Under the pieces are notes generated by a model. It made no database searches. It was given only the letters and a program-made list of their open reading frames with translations, and had not been told where the DNA came from. This document shows positions 8,032 to 17,067 of a stretch of DNA of 64,000 nucleotides, piece by piece (the stretch's first letter is position 1; each line of letters begins with the position of its first letter). Both the position numbers and the translations under genes were made by a program. The stretch is from Paenibacillus shirakamiensis (lineage in GTDB: Bacteria; Bacillota; Bacilli; Paenibacillales; Paenibacillaceae): NCBI RefSeq assembly GCF_017874255.1, contig NZ_JAGGLD010000001.1, positions 1,178,001 through 1,242,000 on the forward strand, read 5' to 3'.

Positions 8032-9339
8032 TTATTTCACTTGTTGTTCGAAGAGTGACTGGATGTTAGTCAAGCTTTGCGTAAGGTCCGCACCTTGCAA
8101 GATGTTAGGAAGTTCGTTCTTTAGGGCGTCTTTGGCTTCTTGGGTGTACATGCCTAGTGAGATCCCTGGAACTTTCTTAGACCAATCCGTGAAGTCACGG
8201 TAAATCGCTTGTCCACCGAAGAATTCCGGTTTTTCGCTATATGCAGCACTAGAGAAAGCTGGGATATAAGAGCCTACTCCACCATTTTCTTTTAAGAAGC
8301 GTTCATAGAATTCACTGCTTCCACCAATAGTTTTCGCAAGGAAATCGATAGCTGTATCTTTGTTGGCAGAGTTATTCAGTACGAACCAACTGGACCCACC
8401 TTCATTGGAAGCATTCACGCCGCCTTGAACATTCAGCTTAGGAATAGGGGCAACTTTCCATTTACCACTTTGATCTTTCGCATCCATAATGGAGGATACT
8501 TGCCATACGCCGGATACAACCGTAGCTACATCGCCTGCATTGAAGCTGCCTACGAATTCACTCCAACCTGTGACGGGCTTGGCAATGCCTGAATCGGCGA
8601 TCGCTTTGTACACACGAAGTGTCTCCGTCATGGCTGGGTTATTCACGAAATTCCCTTTGTTCTCTGGCGTAATGTACCAAGAGCCTGCGGACTGCAAAAG
8701 AATGGAAGTTAGTGCTTCGTCATTCGGGTTAATCGTGGCCATGTATTTGCCCGTTTTTTCTTTCACTTTCTTGCCGATTGCAATATATTGGTCCCACGTG
8801 ATATTCTCTAAATCTTTAGCTGAATAGCCAGCTTGCTCCAAGTAATCCGAACGATAGAACATTCCAGTCACCCCGATATCGAAAGGAACTCCATAGATTT
8901 TGTTATCTACACGAAGAGCATCAACTTTATAAGGAGAGAATTTGGTAAAATCGACTTTATCTGTGAAATCAGCAAATGTATTCGGATATGAGGCTACATA
9001 TTTTTGAATATTAGGATCATTCACTAAGATAATATCCGGCAAGCCTTCTTTTACACCTGCCGCAAGATTGGTATTTAGTTTTTGCTCCAGATCGGCTTTA
9101 GCCATGTCCACGACTTCCAAGTCAAAGTCAGGATGTTCTTTTTGATATAATTCTTTGGCAATTTTTAGAGCAGCTCCGTTAAAGGAAGGGTCCCATGCCC
9201 AAGCGATTACTTTCTTTTTGGAAGCTCCTCCTTGATCTGTACTGTCAGCAGTTTTGGAATCAGAATTTGAGGAACCACATGCAGCCAGCATGGAAGCTGT
9301 CAGTGTCACTAGCAGTAATACGGATAGAAATTTCTTCAA
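8032..9339 (-). CDS. Sugar ABC transporter lipoprotein (substrate-binding protein)
   Basis: Extracellular solute-binding protein of family 1, about 435 residues. The N-terminus MKKFLSVLLLVTLTASMLAAC is a lipoprotein signal with lipobox LAAC, so Cys becomes lipidated at about residue 21. The body has the two-lobe pattern of CUT1 binding proteins (for example WDPSFNGAALKIAKELYQKE and the C-terminal LTQSLTNIQSLFEQQV). A TTG three codons upstream (9348) sits directly on the AAGGGG site, so the TTG at 9339, 9 nt from that site, is the likelier start. It is the first gene of the galactan-type operon. Confidence 0.9.
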   Translation of the reverse strand: MKKFLSVLLLVTLTASMLAACGSSNSDSKTADSTDQGGASKKKVIAWAWDPSFNGAALKIAKELYQKEHPDFDLEVVDMAKADLEQKLNTNLAAGVKEGLPDIILVNDPNIQKYVASYPNTFADFTDKVDFTKFSPYKVDALRVDNKIYGVPFDIGVTGMFYRSDYLEQAGYSAKDLENITWDQYIAIGKKVKEKTGKYMATINPNDEALTSILLQSAGSWYITPENKGNFVNNPAMTETLRVYKAIADSGIAKPVTGWSEFVGSFNAGDVATVVSGVWQVSSIMDAKDQSGKWKVAPIPKLNVQGGVNASNEGGSSWFVLNNSANKDTAIDFLAKTIGGSSEFYERFLKENGGVGSYIPAFSSAAYSEKPEFFGGQAIYRDFTDWSKKVPGISLGMYTQEAKDALKNELPNILQGADLTQSLTNIQSLFEQQVK

Positions 9340-9362
9340 GTTGTACAACCCCTTTATATTTT

Positions 9363-9376
9363 TGTAAACGCTTTAT
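9363..9376 (-). promoter_or_regulatory. cre-like site upstream of the sugar-transport operon
   Basis: TGTAAACGCTTTAT matches the CcpA site consensus TGWAANCGNTNWCA at 12 of 14 positions. It lies 24 nt before the start of the binding protein gene, where bound CcpA would block transcription. Inference from sequence only. Confidence 0.55.
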
Positions 9377-9583
9377 ATCCTGCCTTCGTATTGTAGAAAA
9401 TAATTAGGTGACATGTATAAGCTTAATTCGCTTTTAATTAGCAATAATTTTAGCAGTCCACTTTATGAAAGCGATTCACTAGTAATATTTTCAGATCTTA
9501 GTATTAATTATGGCTAGTCTTGGACGGATTCCTGGGATTAGTATATGATGAGAAAATACATTTACAGTGGGGTGTCTTCCATC

Positions 9584-11143
9584 ATGAGTAAGATTTCCGC
9601 AACAAGTTATCGTGTGATGATTGTAGATGATGAGCCTATTCTAAGAACAGGTATCCTTCATCTATGTAATTGGGCTCAGCACAATATCGAGATTGTCGCC
9701 CAAGCCTCGAATGGGCAAGAAGCACTGGCATGCATAGATCAGGCCCAACCTCATGTCGTCATTACTGACATCGTAATGCCTGTCATGGATGGAGTTGAAT
9801 TCACTAGAATCTTGAGACAGCAGTATCCTAACATCAAAGTTATTGTTCTAAGTAGCTATAGCGAATTCGATTACGTACGTGAAGTATTTAAATATGGTGT
9901 GAACGATTATCTTCTAAAACCAAAAGTAGCTGCTCCTGAATTGATTTCCTTAATTCAATCCCTTTGTAGCGAGATTATACCCAGTCCAATAGATACGAAA
10001 TCCAAAAAGCCGGATATCGCGCTTGTACTTGCGGAGGTCCTGCAAAATAGTTGTGAAGATACGAATGATGCATGGCAAAACTTACAATCCATTTTTAGAA
10101 AAAAACATTTTCGTATACTGCAAGCAAGTACCTCGCTTCTTTTAACTAGGACCGACTGGACTCAGGCTCAAGTGGAGCAGCAATGCATTGGACTGACTCG
10201 GCAACATCTACATGTATATCAACCCGTCTGCATGTTTCTGAAAAATGAATGTGTCGTGCTTCTCCATTACGATGGTGACGAAAAAGAACATGTACCATCC
10301 GCTATATTAGAATTCACTCGCGAAGCTATGAAATCGCTTACTTATGTTAAGTTTATCGTATCACGTGAATTTAACCACATGGAACAGATTCCCAAGGAGC
10401 ATCAGCTATGTACTTCGTATTTGGGCAAGCTCATTTATTTTCCCAATCGATATGAAGTTCAAGCCTGTGAGATTCACTCAGAGAGCACTAAAGTCCATTT
10501 TGATCAGGCTGCATTTACTTCCCTGCTCCGCTCTTGGTCTATTGATGAAGCTCAGGCCGAGTTACAGTCATTGTTCTCACTTATTCGTTCCACCCAAGCT
10601 TATGACGAATACAGCTTGAAAAGACTTGCTCAAAACATCATCTACTCTGCCATGAGCACACTAGAGGAGATGAAGCAGCCTCTGTCCGACCTGACAGCTT
10701 CCAAATTACAGTTATTCAAGCAAATCGATCTCGCTTTTGACTGGGATGAGCTGCATAGCATATTTATTCTTTTCCTAGATGACTTGAAGCGTGTCATTCG
10801 TAAGACGGACCCGCAAACTATGATTGTGCATAGAATCTATGAATATGTGAATCAGAATTATGCTAATGAAATCTCTTTATCTGAGCTTGCTGAACAGTTT
10901 CATCTGAATTATAGCTATCTATCTTCTTACTTCAAACAACGAACGAATGAAAATATTACTACCTATATTAATCGCGTGCGCACGGATAAAGCGAAAGAAC
11001 TTTTACGCAGCTATGAAGCTTCCATCTCTCAGATTAGTCAGATGACCGGTTATTCTGACCATAATTACTTCTCAAAAGTGTTCAAAAAGATGACGGGTAT
11101 GACGCCTGTAGAATATCGCAATCAAAACGCCAAAGACAGGTGA
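9584..11143 (+). CDS. YesN-type response regulator (REC plus AraC DNA-binding domain)
   Basis: A 519-residue regulator. The N-terminal receiver domain (about residues 8-125) has the acidic pair in VDDEP, the phospho-acceptor Asp62 in VVITDIVMP and the conserved Lys112 in LLKPK. A middle region of some 250 residues is variable. The last 100 residues form two AraC helix-turn-helix units (ISLSELAEQFHLNYSYLSSY and ISQISQMTGYSDHNYFSKVF) ending MTGMTPVEYR. It is divergent from the sugar operon and followed 7 nt later by its kinase, so it probably activates that operon. An ATG at 9545 is possible but has a weaker ribosome site than the ATG at 9584. Confidence 0.9.
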   Translation: MSKISATSYRVMIVDDEPILRTGILHLCNWAQHNIEIVAQASNGQEALACIDQAQPHVVITDIVMPVMDGVEFTRILRQQYPNIKVIVLSSYSEFDYVREVFKYGVNDYLLKPKVAAPELISLIQSLCSEIIPSPIDTKSKKPDIALVLAEVLQNSCEDTNDAWQNLQSIFRKKHFRILQASTSLLLTRTDWTQAQVEQQCIGLTRQHLHVYQPVCMFLKNECVVLLHYDGDEKEHVPSAILEFTREAMKSLTYVKFIVSREFNHMEQIPKEHQLCTSYLGKLIYFPNRYEVQACEIHSESTKVHFDQAAFTSLLRSWSIDEAQAELQSLFSLIRSTQAYDEYSLKRLAQNIIYSAMSTLEEMKQPLSDLTASKLQLFKQIDLAFDWDELHSIFILFLDDLKRVIRKTDPQTMIVHRIYEYVNQNYANEISLSELAEQFHLNYSYLSSYFKQRTNENITTYINRVRTDKAKELLRSYEASISQISQMTGYSDHNYFSKVFKKMTGMTPVEYRNQNAKDR

Positions 11144-11150
11144 AGCAGGA

Positions 11151-12926
11151 GTGTTACGCAAAAATAGCATGTTTGTTAAAATTCTAATGTTGATGTTCTC
11201 GGGGATTGTTCTTATATCAGTCCTACTTATGTTAACTTCTTCCTCTATCTCAGAGCGAATATTGCTTGATCAAGTGACACGCAGCTCCTCTGCCAATATG
11301 AATCTCGTTAAGGACGATCTGCTGAGCTATAACGATCAAGTGGTCAATACGATGCTTCAAGTGAATCGAAGTTCAGAGTTCAAGAATTATATTACGAAGC
11401 CAGCGACGACGCCTATTGAACAAATCAACCTAGTCATCGCGCTCGGTCGCTACATCGATCTGTATAAGGATTACTTAAGTCCGGAGAATTCCCATATTAT
11501 TGTGTCAGGCATCCCTAGTGAGGGAGGGCGTCACTATTCGAGCAACTCATTGAAATGGGACAAAATTCCTCAGGATTTCATAACGAAGTTCATGAATGTA
11601 GAGGGTAAAATCCAGAACCGAATTCAGTACTATAGCAGTTTGGATCTGTTCTCAGAATCGGTCCCTTATGATAATTACTTGTTCGCCGTGAAGCCCTTGA
11701 TGGATACGACAAGTGACCGCATGTATGGATATGTCGCCGTGATTATGGATGAACAAAATATATATCGCAAATACAAGCCTTACATTTCAAAAGGCATTCA
11801 TATTTCTCTTATTTCATCCAACGGTATTGTGCTATCAAGCAACAATAAGGATCTCATCAGCAGCAAAAATCCGGCTCTGCTCGCGAGAGCCACGAAGACC
11901 TCTTTGAACCATGAGGGGGTCTGGTCTGATAAGAATACTAAGCAGACTTATATCTCTAATTTTTTGCCTGAATATAATGCGTATCTCATCGAGGAGATCG
12001 ATCAATTGACGGCTTTTTCCTCGCTATATAAAATTTCCTACGAGATCCTTAAGGTAGTCCTTCTTATATTGCTAGTAAGTATGGTCATCGTCTATTCATT
12101 CAGCCGGCGGATCACCCGTCCTTTGAATCGGTTAGTCAAGACTATGAGAGACTCCAAAGGCGACAACTTGAAGCATCAACCTTTGCAAGAAAATGGGAGC
12201 TATGAGACATATGTATTAACGAAAGCCTATAATCGGTTCATCGATAAAATTGATCAGTACACAGATAAGCTTGTCTATGAGCAGCAAGAGCGGCGTAAAG
12301 CAGACTTAAATGCGCTGCAGATGCAGATTAATCCACACTTTCTTTATAACACTTTAAGTTCCATTAAATATCTAGCCAAAATGAATCGCATCGATCAAGT
12401 CGATGAGACCATTAACAGTCTTATTTCGATGCTTCAAAGCACTTTAGGTTCCACGGAAGATCGCGTCACCATGGATCAGGAGATGACAACGCTCAAACAT
12501 TATGTCTATATTAAGCAAATCCGTTACGGGAACCAGATTGGGGTTCATTATGAGATTGAGCCTAGATGCATGCACGCACTTGTACCCAAGTTAATCCTTC
12601 AACCCTTTGTAGAGAATGCCTTCTTTCATGCCTTCCCGGGATATCCAAGCGGTAATATCCATATATTCGTTCGTAGACAGGAAGATACACTCATTATGGA
12701 GGTCATCGATGACGGAATCGGGATGTCATCTATTGCAGATCAGGTCAATGAAGATCGACAACAGCATTTATCGGGAATTGGTATCAACAATGTGGACAGC
12801 CGTATTCAGTTGTTGTTCGGCTCCTCGTATGGTGTACGCATTGAAAGCGAACCGGGCTTCGGCACGGCTATTCGCATTACCCTACCTTTTATGGAAGAGC
12901 CAGAATCCAATCTAGCAGATGTGTGA
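11151..12926 (+). CDS. YesM-type sensor histidine kinase
   Basis: A 591-residue membrane sensor kinase. A first membrane span (about 10-30), an extracytoplasmic sensor region (30-295), a second span (about 298-317), a HAMP linker, then the His_kinase domain with the phospho-accepting His396 in QINPHFLYNT. The ATPase domain has the N-box PKLILQPFVENAFFHAF, the G1 box IDDGIGM and the G2 region SGIGINNVDSRI. Translation begins at GTG, with AGGTGA ending the preceding gene as the ribosome site. It probably senses an extracellular sugar signal, perhaps through the nearby binding protein, and phosphorylates the adjacent regulator. Confidence 0.9.
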   Translation: MLRKNSMFVKILMLMFSGIVLISVLLMLTSSSISERILLDQVTRSSSANMNLVKDDLLSYNDQVVNTMLQVNRSSEFKNYITKPATTPIEQINLVIALGRYIDLYKDYLSPENSHIIVSGIPSEGGRHYSSNSLKWDKIPQDFITKFMNVEGKIQNRIQYYSSLDLFSESVPYDNYLFAVKPLMDTTSDRMYGYVAVIMDEQNIYRKYKPYISKGIHISLISSNGIVLSSNNKDLISSKNPALLARATKTSLNHEGVWSDKNTKQTYISNFLPEYNAYLIEEIDQLTAFSSLYKISYEILKVVLLILLVSMVIVYSFSRRITRPLNRLVKTMRDSKGDNLKHQPLQENGSYETYVLTKAYNRFIDKIDQYTDKLVYEQQERRKADLNALQMQINPHFLYNTLSSIKYLAKMNRIDQVDETINSLISMLQSTLGSTEDRVTMDQEMTTLKHYVYIKQIRYGNQIGVHYEIEPRCMHALVPKLILQPFVENAFFHAFPGYPSGNIHIFVRRQEDTLIMEVIDDGIGMSSIADQVNEDRQQHLSGIGINNVDSRIQLLFGSSYGVRIESEPGFGTAIRITLPFMEEPESNLADV

Positions 12927-12952
12927 TTCTTTCATAATTGTGAACATAAATT

Positions 12953-12994
12953 AGAAGCCGGGGTACTCTGAATAGAGAGACCTTCGGCTTTTCG
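12953..12994 (+). terminator. Rho-independent terminator after the kinase gene
   Basis: Imperfect stem AAGCCG-GGT-CTCT with AGAG-ACC-CGGCTT, followed by TTTTCG. It lies between convergent genes. Confidence 0.7.
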
Positions 12995-13011
12995 TCATGT
13001 GTATATCTCTG

Positions 13012-13794
13012 TTAATGGGATTCAACTTTTTCTTTGAAATTTTCCAATGTTAAATCTGCTGGAATCAGAATGCGATGTAGCGCAAATCTCCCTTGTGACT
13101 TAGAAGCGGATCCCGGTTCTGCAATAACGGCAAATGCATAGCCCGCTTTCCGCACGGCAAGCTTAGAACGTTGATCATAGAAGCCATAGGGATAAGCCAG
13201 AACACTAGCAACGTGACCTAAATGCTGCAAAATTTGATCTTTAGATGGCCCTAATTCTCGCTGCTGCCCCAGCTCATTTAGCTTGGTTAGATTGAAGTGC
13301 GTTACCGTATGCGACTGGGTATCGATTACACCCGAATCCTCCATTGTTTGTAATTGCTCCCAACTTAGACGATCGGGTGTGCCGATGCTGCCCGTGACCA
13401 CAAATATCGTTGCTCGCATCCCTGTTTTAAGAAGTATGGGATACGCAGCCGTATAATTATCTTCATATCCATCGTCGAAAGTAATAAGGACTGGCTTGGA
13501 AGGCAAAGATTGTCTTCTGTCCCAGCATGCCTGTAGATCTTTGAATTGAATGGAATGGTACCCGGCACTTTTCAAGTAGTTCATCTCTTCTTCAAAATGA
13601 TCCGGCGTCATCTGGAGAAGATCCGACGTATCCTTACCAATGCGGTGATATAACAAAATCGGGACTGAACAAGTAGGCGTCCCTTTTGCTAAATGAATTC
13701 TATCCTCAGGGTGTCCTTCTTGAAATTCCAAAGGTTGTCCACCCGCCCAGCTAAAGAAGCAAAGCCATGCTAGTATAAGTGTATTCATCTTCAT
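13012..13794 (-). CDS. Secreted polysaccharide deacetylase (NodB domain)
   Basis: A 260-residue carbohydrate esterase family 4 protein. The N-terminus (MKMNTLILAWLCFFSWAGGQ) looks like a signal peptide. The NodB motifs are present: ITFDDGY with the catalytic base and metal Asp (Asp107, Asp108), SHTVTH with the metal-binding His162 and His166, and AYPYGFY. These enzymes remove acetyl groups from peptidoglycan, poly-N-acetylglucosamine or xylan outside the cell. The precise substrate is not readable. It is convergent with the YesM gene and appears to be a single-gene unit. Confidence 0.87.
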   Translation of the reverse strand: MKMNTLILAWLCFFSWAGGQPLEFQEGHPEDRIHLAKGTPTCSVPILLYHRIGKDTSDLLQMTPDHFEEEMNYLKSAGYHSIQFKDLQACWDRRQSLPSKPVLITFDDGYEDNYTAAYPILLKTGMRATIFVVTGSIGTPDRLSWEQLQTMEDSGVIDTQSHTVTHFNLTKLNELGQQRELGPSKDQILQHLGHVASVLAYPYGFYDQRSKLAVRKAGYAFAVIAEPGSASKSQGRFALHRILIPADLTLENFKEKVESH

Positions 13795-13890
13795 CCCTCA
13801 CAGCACTTAGAATCATTATATTATGTGCTGGAGCTAGGTGTTCCATGTACTCTAAGTCATAGAGGGGCTTCGGGTCAAAACAAAATAGGG

Positions 13891-13931
13891 TATGTGTTGA
13901 AATATTTAAATCTTTATAATTTCAACACATA
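13891..13931 (-). terminator. Hairpin overlapping the end of the GNAT gene
   Basis: TATGTGTTGAAAT pairs with ATTTCAACACATA (13-bp arms, 15-nt loop). One arm encodes the last residues of the acetyltransferase. On the minus strand it is followed by CCCTATTTTGTTTTG, which suits termination. Confidence 0.6.
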
Positions 13932-14360
13932 TACTTCTTCTTCATCTTGTATTTCCCTTGTACTTACAAATCCCAGGGACTCATATACATGTTTGCCTTT
14001 TGTATTATCAGGATCTGTAGATAAATAAATCTCTTTACAGCCAAATCGATTTCTCATGTACTCAACAATCAGAAATAATGCCTGTTTACCGTAACCCTGT
14101 CCCTGAAATTTTCTATCAATCATAAATCTGCGAAGTTCATATGAATGCCCATCTCCCGGAATTCCAAACATTGCAAAACCAATCAACTCACAATCATGCT
14201 CAATCGCTTTTACTATCATATGTGATTCGAAAAATGACTCCACCATCGAATAGGCATTAGAAGCAACATATTCCTCATCAACCGTATGTAGGTTGTCTTT
14301 ATTTGTAGTCAATAAAATAACTTTCTCCCAATTGTCCTTCGTTATTTCAATAAGTTTCAT
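13914..14360 (-). CDS. GNAT family N-acetyltransferase
   Basis: A 148-residue acetyltransferase. The acetyl-CoA loop is Q-G-Q-G-Y-G-K following the strand YELRRFMIDRKF, and the C-terminal motif TKGKHVYESLGF is typical of the family. The pattern resembles spermidine/spermine acetyltransferases such as BltD or PaiA, but the acceptor is not certain. The ATG at 14360 has GGGGAGA 7 nt upstream; an upstream ATG at 14390 lacks a ribosome site. Confidence 0.82.
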   Translation of the reverse strand: MKLIEITKDNWEKVILLTTNKDNLHTVDEEYVASNAYSMVESFFESHMIVKAIEHDCELIGFAMFGIPGDGHSYELRRFMIDRKFQGQGYGKQALFLIVEYMRNRFGCKEIYLSTDPDNTKGKHVYESLGFVSTREIQDEEEVYVLKL

Positions 14361-14462
14361 TTGAATCTCTCCCCAATTTAATTTCAGCAACTAATGCTCC
14401 TAAAAAATCTTCCTTAGCATGAATTTAAGCTCGGTTTATGTGCATTCTACTTAACGCACTCT

Positions 14463-15020
14463 TCAAAACAATGAGATCAACCTTTCAATATTTCTATCAA
14501 AATTTTGCTGAATATTGGCTTTATTCGGTGCAATTCCATTATTCATTAGTTGTAAATGTCCCAGGAGATAGGTCAAAAATAATTGCTCATTTTGCTCAAT
14601 CATGGATTTATCTTCGGTGATAGGTGTGAGGATCTGGACCAGAATCGTATGCAGCTTCTCCACTTGCTGTGCAACATCTTCTGTATGACTAAATTCAGTC
14701 AATGCACCAACCATATGTGGAAAGCGTAGCTCTGATTGTGAATAGCTGATCACACAACCTGCAAATCTGCGAAGAGCTTCCTTTCCAGAATAAGCTAATA
14801 ATTCATGGTAGATTAATTCAATTAAGCCTTGCAAATAGAGTGCCACAATGCCACTTTTAAGATTTTCCAGGTTAGGAGCATATCGATAAAGGGATTGGGG
14901 CTGAACAGATAAAGAACGAGCTAAACCGTTATAAGTCAGTTGATTAAATCCTTGCTCGCTGCTAATCTTCAAGCCTTGTTTAAGCACAATTTCTCTGGAT
15001 AGACTAGTTCTTTTATTCAT
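14463..15020 (-). CDS. TetR family transcriptional regulator
   Basis: A 185-residue repressor. The N-terminal helix-turn-helix reads LTYNGLARSLSVQPQSLYRY at about residues 27-46; the rest is an all-helical ligand-binding and dimerisation domain. It is divergent from an alpha/beta hydrolase and amidohydrolase operon, and two near-identical palindromes lie in the shared promoter region, so it most likely represses that operon and itself. The start at 15020 has AAGGA 8 nt upstream; an earlier ATG at 15038 lacks one. Confidence 0.87.
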   Translation of the reverse strand: MNKRTSLSREIVLKQGLKISSEQGFNQLTYNGLARSLSVQPQSLYRYAPNLENLKSGIVALYLQGLIELIYHELLAYSGKEALRRFAGCVISYSQSELRFPHMVGALTEFSHTEDVAQQVEKLHTILVQILTPITEDKSMIEQNEQLFLTYLLGHLQLMNNGIAPNKANIQQNFDRNIERLISLF

Positions 15021-15051
15021 AGGTTCAGTCCTTTTCATTTTTCTTTATTAC

Positions 15052-15093
15052 TTGTAAAACTCATATCATGAGTCTATAATTCATTTCATGAGT
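15052..15093 (+). promoter_or_regulatory. Sigma-A promoter with two tandem TetR operators
   Basis: TTGTAA (15052-15057), a 17-bp spacer and TATAAT (15075-15080) form a near-consensus promoter for the hydrolase operon. Two 15-bp sites overlap it: ACTCATATCATGAGT at 15059-15073, a dyad with 6-bp arms, lies in the spacer, and ATTCATTTCATGAGT at 15079-15093 lies over the start region. They are offset by exactly 20 bp, two helical turns, so two dimers could bind on the same face. This is what a TetR-type repressor would need to shut the promoter. Confidence 0.75.
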
Positions 15094-15147
15094 TAGCAGT
15101 ACGTACAAGTATCTAATTTAATCATAACTTGGTGAGGAGCAGTGAAC

Positions 15148-15990
15148 ATGAGTTATTTACAAGTTAAGGGCGCTAATTTGTTCTACAAAAAGGTAGGAAA
15201 AGGGCCAGTCTTCATTTTCATTCCTGGAGCAAACGGTACTGGAGATATTTTCGCAGGTACCGCAAGATATTTGCAAGATCAGTATACCGTGGTAACCTTT
15301 GATCGTCGTGGCTACGGACACAGCGAATTGACCGAACCACTGCCCGAAGAAGCAGCTAGTCCGCTGAGTTCGTATCGTGTGAAGACGGACGCTGATGACG
15401 TAGCCGCCTTAGCCAAGCACCTTAGTGATGAACCTGTATATATTTTAGGTAGCAGTTCCGGAGCTATTGTCGCTATGGAGACCTTACAAGATCATCCGGA
15501 TGTCGTTAGAAAAATTGCTTTTCACGAACCTCCAATTAATACTTTTTTGTCAGACTCCTCTAAGTGGATAGCTAATAATAATCAAATTATTGAAATAGCT
15601 CAAACTGAAGGCATGCCTGCTGCAATGAGACTTTTTGGTAAAACTCTAAATATTGCACCGATTGATGCCCAAATGATGGCTAAACCCGCAGTAACAATTG
15701 AAAATGGAGATCATCCTGTCATTAAAGGAATGCTATTCTGGTTCAAATTTGAAATTCGTCAATACACGGGGCGGCATATCGCTCTAGAGGCGCTTGCAGA
15801 ACAAAAAGACAAAATTATTTTATTCAATGGTACCGATTCGGTGGGCTCATTCCCTCAAGAAGTAGTCAAGGACTTGTCCGCCAAACTGGATGTTCCCATC
15901 CATCTTATTGCCGGAGGTCACTTGGGTTATGCACAAAAACCACAGGAATTCGCGCAAGTCTTAACAACATGCTTTACAGAAAGTAGGTAA
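15148..15990 (+). CDS. Alpha/beta hydrolase
   Basis: A 280-residue alpha/beta hydrolase. The nucleophile elbow is G-S-S-S-G with Ser103, the oxyanion region is FIPGANGTG, and the catalytic His is in IAGGHLGYA near residue 258. The acid residue is probably the Asp in LFNGTDSVG. Family members are esterases, C-C hydrolases and lactonases; the amidohydrolase encoded 5 nt downstream suggests a joint role in degrading a small, perhaps aromatic, compound. ATG at 15148 has GAGGAG 8 nt upstream, better than the GTG at 15142. Confidence 0.82.
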   Translation: MSYLQVKGANLFYKKVGKGPVFIFIPGANGTGDIFAGTARYLQDQYTVVTFDRRGYGHSELTEPLPEEAASPLSSYRVKTDADDVAALAKHLSDEPVYILGSSSGAIVAMETLQDHPDVVRKIAFHEPPINTFLSDSSKWIANNNQIIEIAQTEGMPAAMRLFGKTLNIAPIDAQMMAKPAVTIENGDHPVIKGMLFWFKFEIRQYTGRHIALEALAEQKDKIILFNGTDSVGSFPQEVVKDLSAKLDVPIHLIAGGHLGYAQKPQEFAQVLTTCFTESR

Positions 15991-15995
15991 ACTGT

Positions 15996-16943
15996 ATGCA
16001 ATATTCTAAAATGGATCTCCATGCACATTACCTCTCTCCTGGGTATAAAAAGTTTCTAAAGGAAAAATTTAATGATATGGGCGACGGAGTTAAGACCCCC
16101 GCCTACTCGATTGAGACAACCCTAGAAATCATGAATAAAACAAAGATTGACTATACCGGATTGTCTATCTCATCCCCCCATATTAACACAGGGGAACAAA
16201 TAAGCACGATTGAGCTAGCCGCCGAGGTCAATGACTATGCAGCAGAACAACAGCAAAAATATCCAAATCAAATCGGTTTTTTTGCTTCTTTACCCCTTCC
16301 TTATATAGATGCAAGTCTACGAACGATTAAGCACGCACTGAACGTACAAAAGGCAGCAGGATTTACTATGCCTACGAACTCGCGTGGAATTTATCTAGGT
16401 GATTCCAGATTAGATCCAATTATGGCATTATTAAATGAACATCAAGCTATTGTGGCCTTGCACCCTAATGAACCGGGGACCTATGACACTCATGTAGCCG
16501 GCCAGATTCCAGTTCCAATTATTGAATTTTTCTTTGATACAACGCGTACCGTTCTCAATATGTTACAAAACAAAGTGTTCCTTCGTTATCCTAATATCCG
16601 ATTTATTATTCCTCATGCGGGCGCAGTTCTTCCTATTGTGGCAAGCCGAGTACAATTAGCACAAGCCCTGAATCCAAAGCTTACTGATGAACAAGTGGAT
16701 ATCCTGTCTGTCATGCGTTCGCAATATTTTGACGTGGCTGGCTTGGTTTTCCCACAACAACTTCCTGCTTTATTAGATTTAATTGACCCCAAGAAATTAC
16801 TATATGCTTCAGATACGCCTTACACCCCTACCCCACATGTCATACATTTGGCGGAGCAGCTTGAACAAACGGGGGTATTGTCTGATGCTGAGAAACACAA
16901 CATGTTCACAGCCAATGCGCAAAAATTGCTGAACCGCATCTAA
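15996..16943 (+). CDS. Amidohydrolase family 2 protein (ACMSD-like decarboxylase/hydrolase)
   Basis: A 315-residue TIM-barrel metal enzyme. The N-terminal metal motif is DLHAH, with further ligands in VALHPNEPG, FIIPHAGAV and the Asp of YASDTPY. This ligand pattern is shared by the ACMSD-related group, which includes aminocarboxymuconate semialdehyde decarboxylase and resorcylate or 6-methylsalicylate decarboxylases. The reaction may therefore be a non-oxidative decarboxylation or a hydrolysis. It sits 5 nt after the hydrolase gene and is surely co-transcribed. A large hairpin follows at once. Confidence 0.8.
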   Translation: MQYSKMDLHAHYLSPGYKKFLKEKFNDMGDGVKTPAYSIETTLEIMNKTKIDYTGLSISSPHINTGEQISTIELAAEVNDYAAEQQQKYPNQIGFFASLPLPYIDASLRTIKHALNVQKAAGFTMPTNSRGIYLGDSRLDPIMALLNEHQAIVALHPNEPGTYDTHVAGQIPVPIIEFFFDTTRTVLNMLQNKVFLRYPNIRFIIPHAGAVLPIVASRVQLAQALNPKLTDEQVDILSVMRSQYFDVAGLVFPQQLPALLDLIDPKKLLYASDTPYTPTPHVIHLAEQLEQTGVLSDAEKHNMFTANAQKLLNRI

Positions 16944-17036
16944 CAAAAAAGCCTATTCTCTCCGTAGTCATGGTCATATCTCTGTCAAGTAGAGAGAGGG
17001 ATATGACCAGTAACTTGAGAATTAGGCTTTTTTGTT
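16942..17036. terminator. Long nested inverted repeat, probably a two-way terminator
   Basis: Outer arms of about 20 nt (AACAAAAAAGCCTATTCTC and its near-perfect complement ending GCTTTTTTGTT) enclose a second perfect 10-bp stem (TGGTCATATC at 16971-16980 and GATATGACCA at 17000-17009). Each outer arm ends in a T run on one strand, so it can stop the convergent amidohydrolase and aldo-keto reductase transcripts. At 95 nt it is longer than an ordinary terminator. Confidence 0.75.
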
Positions 17037-17067
17037 ATTTCATTGAAAGATATATTGTTAAACAACT

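Noticed and set aside
9466..9479. Second cre-like element TGAAAGCGATTCAC between the divergent sugar genes
   Set aside because: The right half does not fit the consensus (three mismatches).
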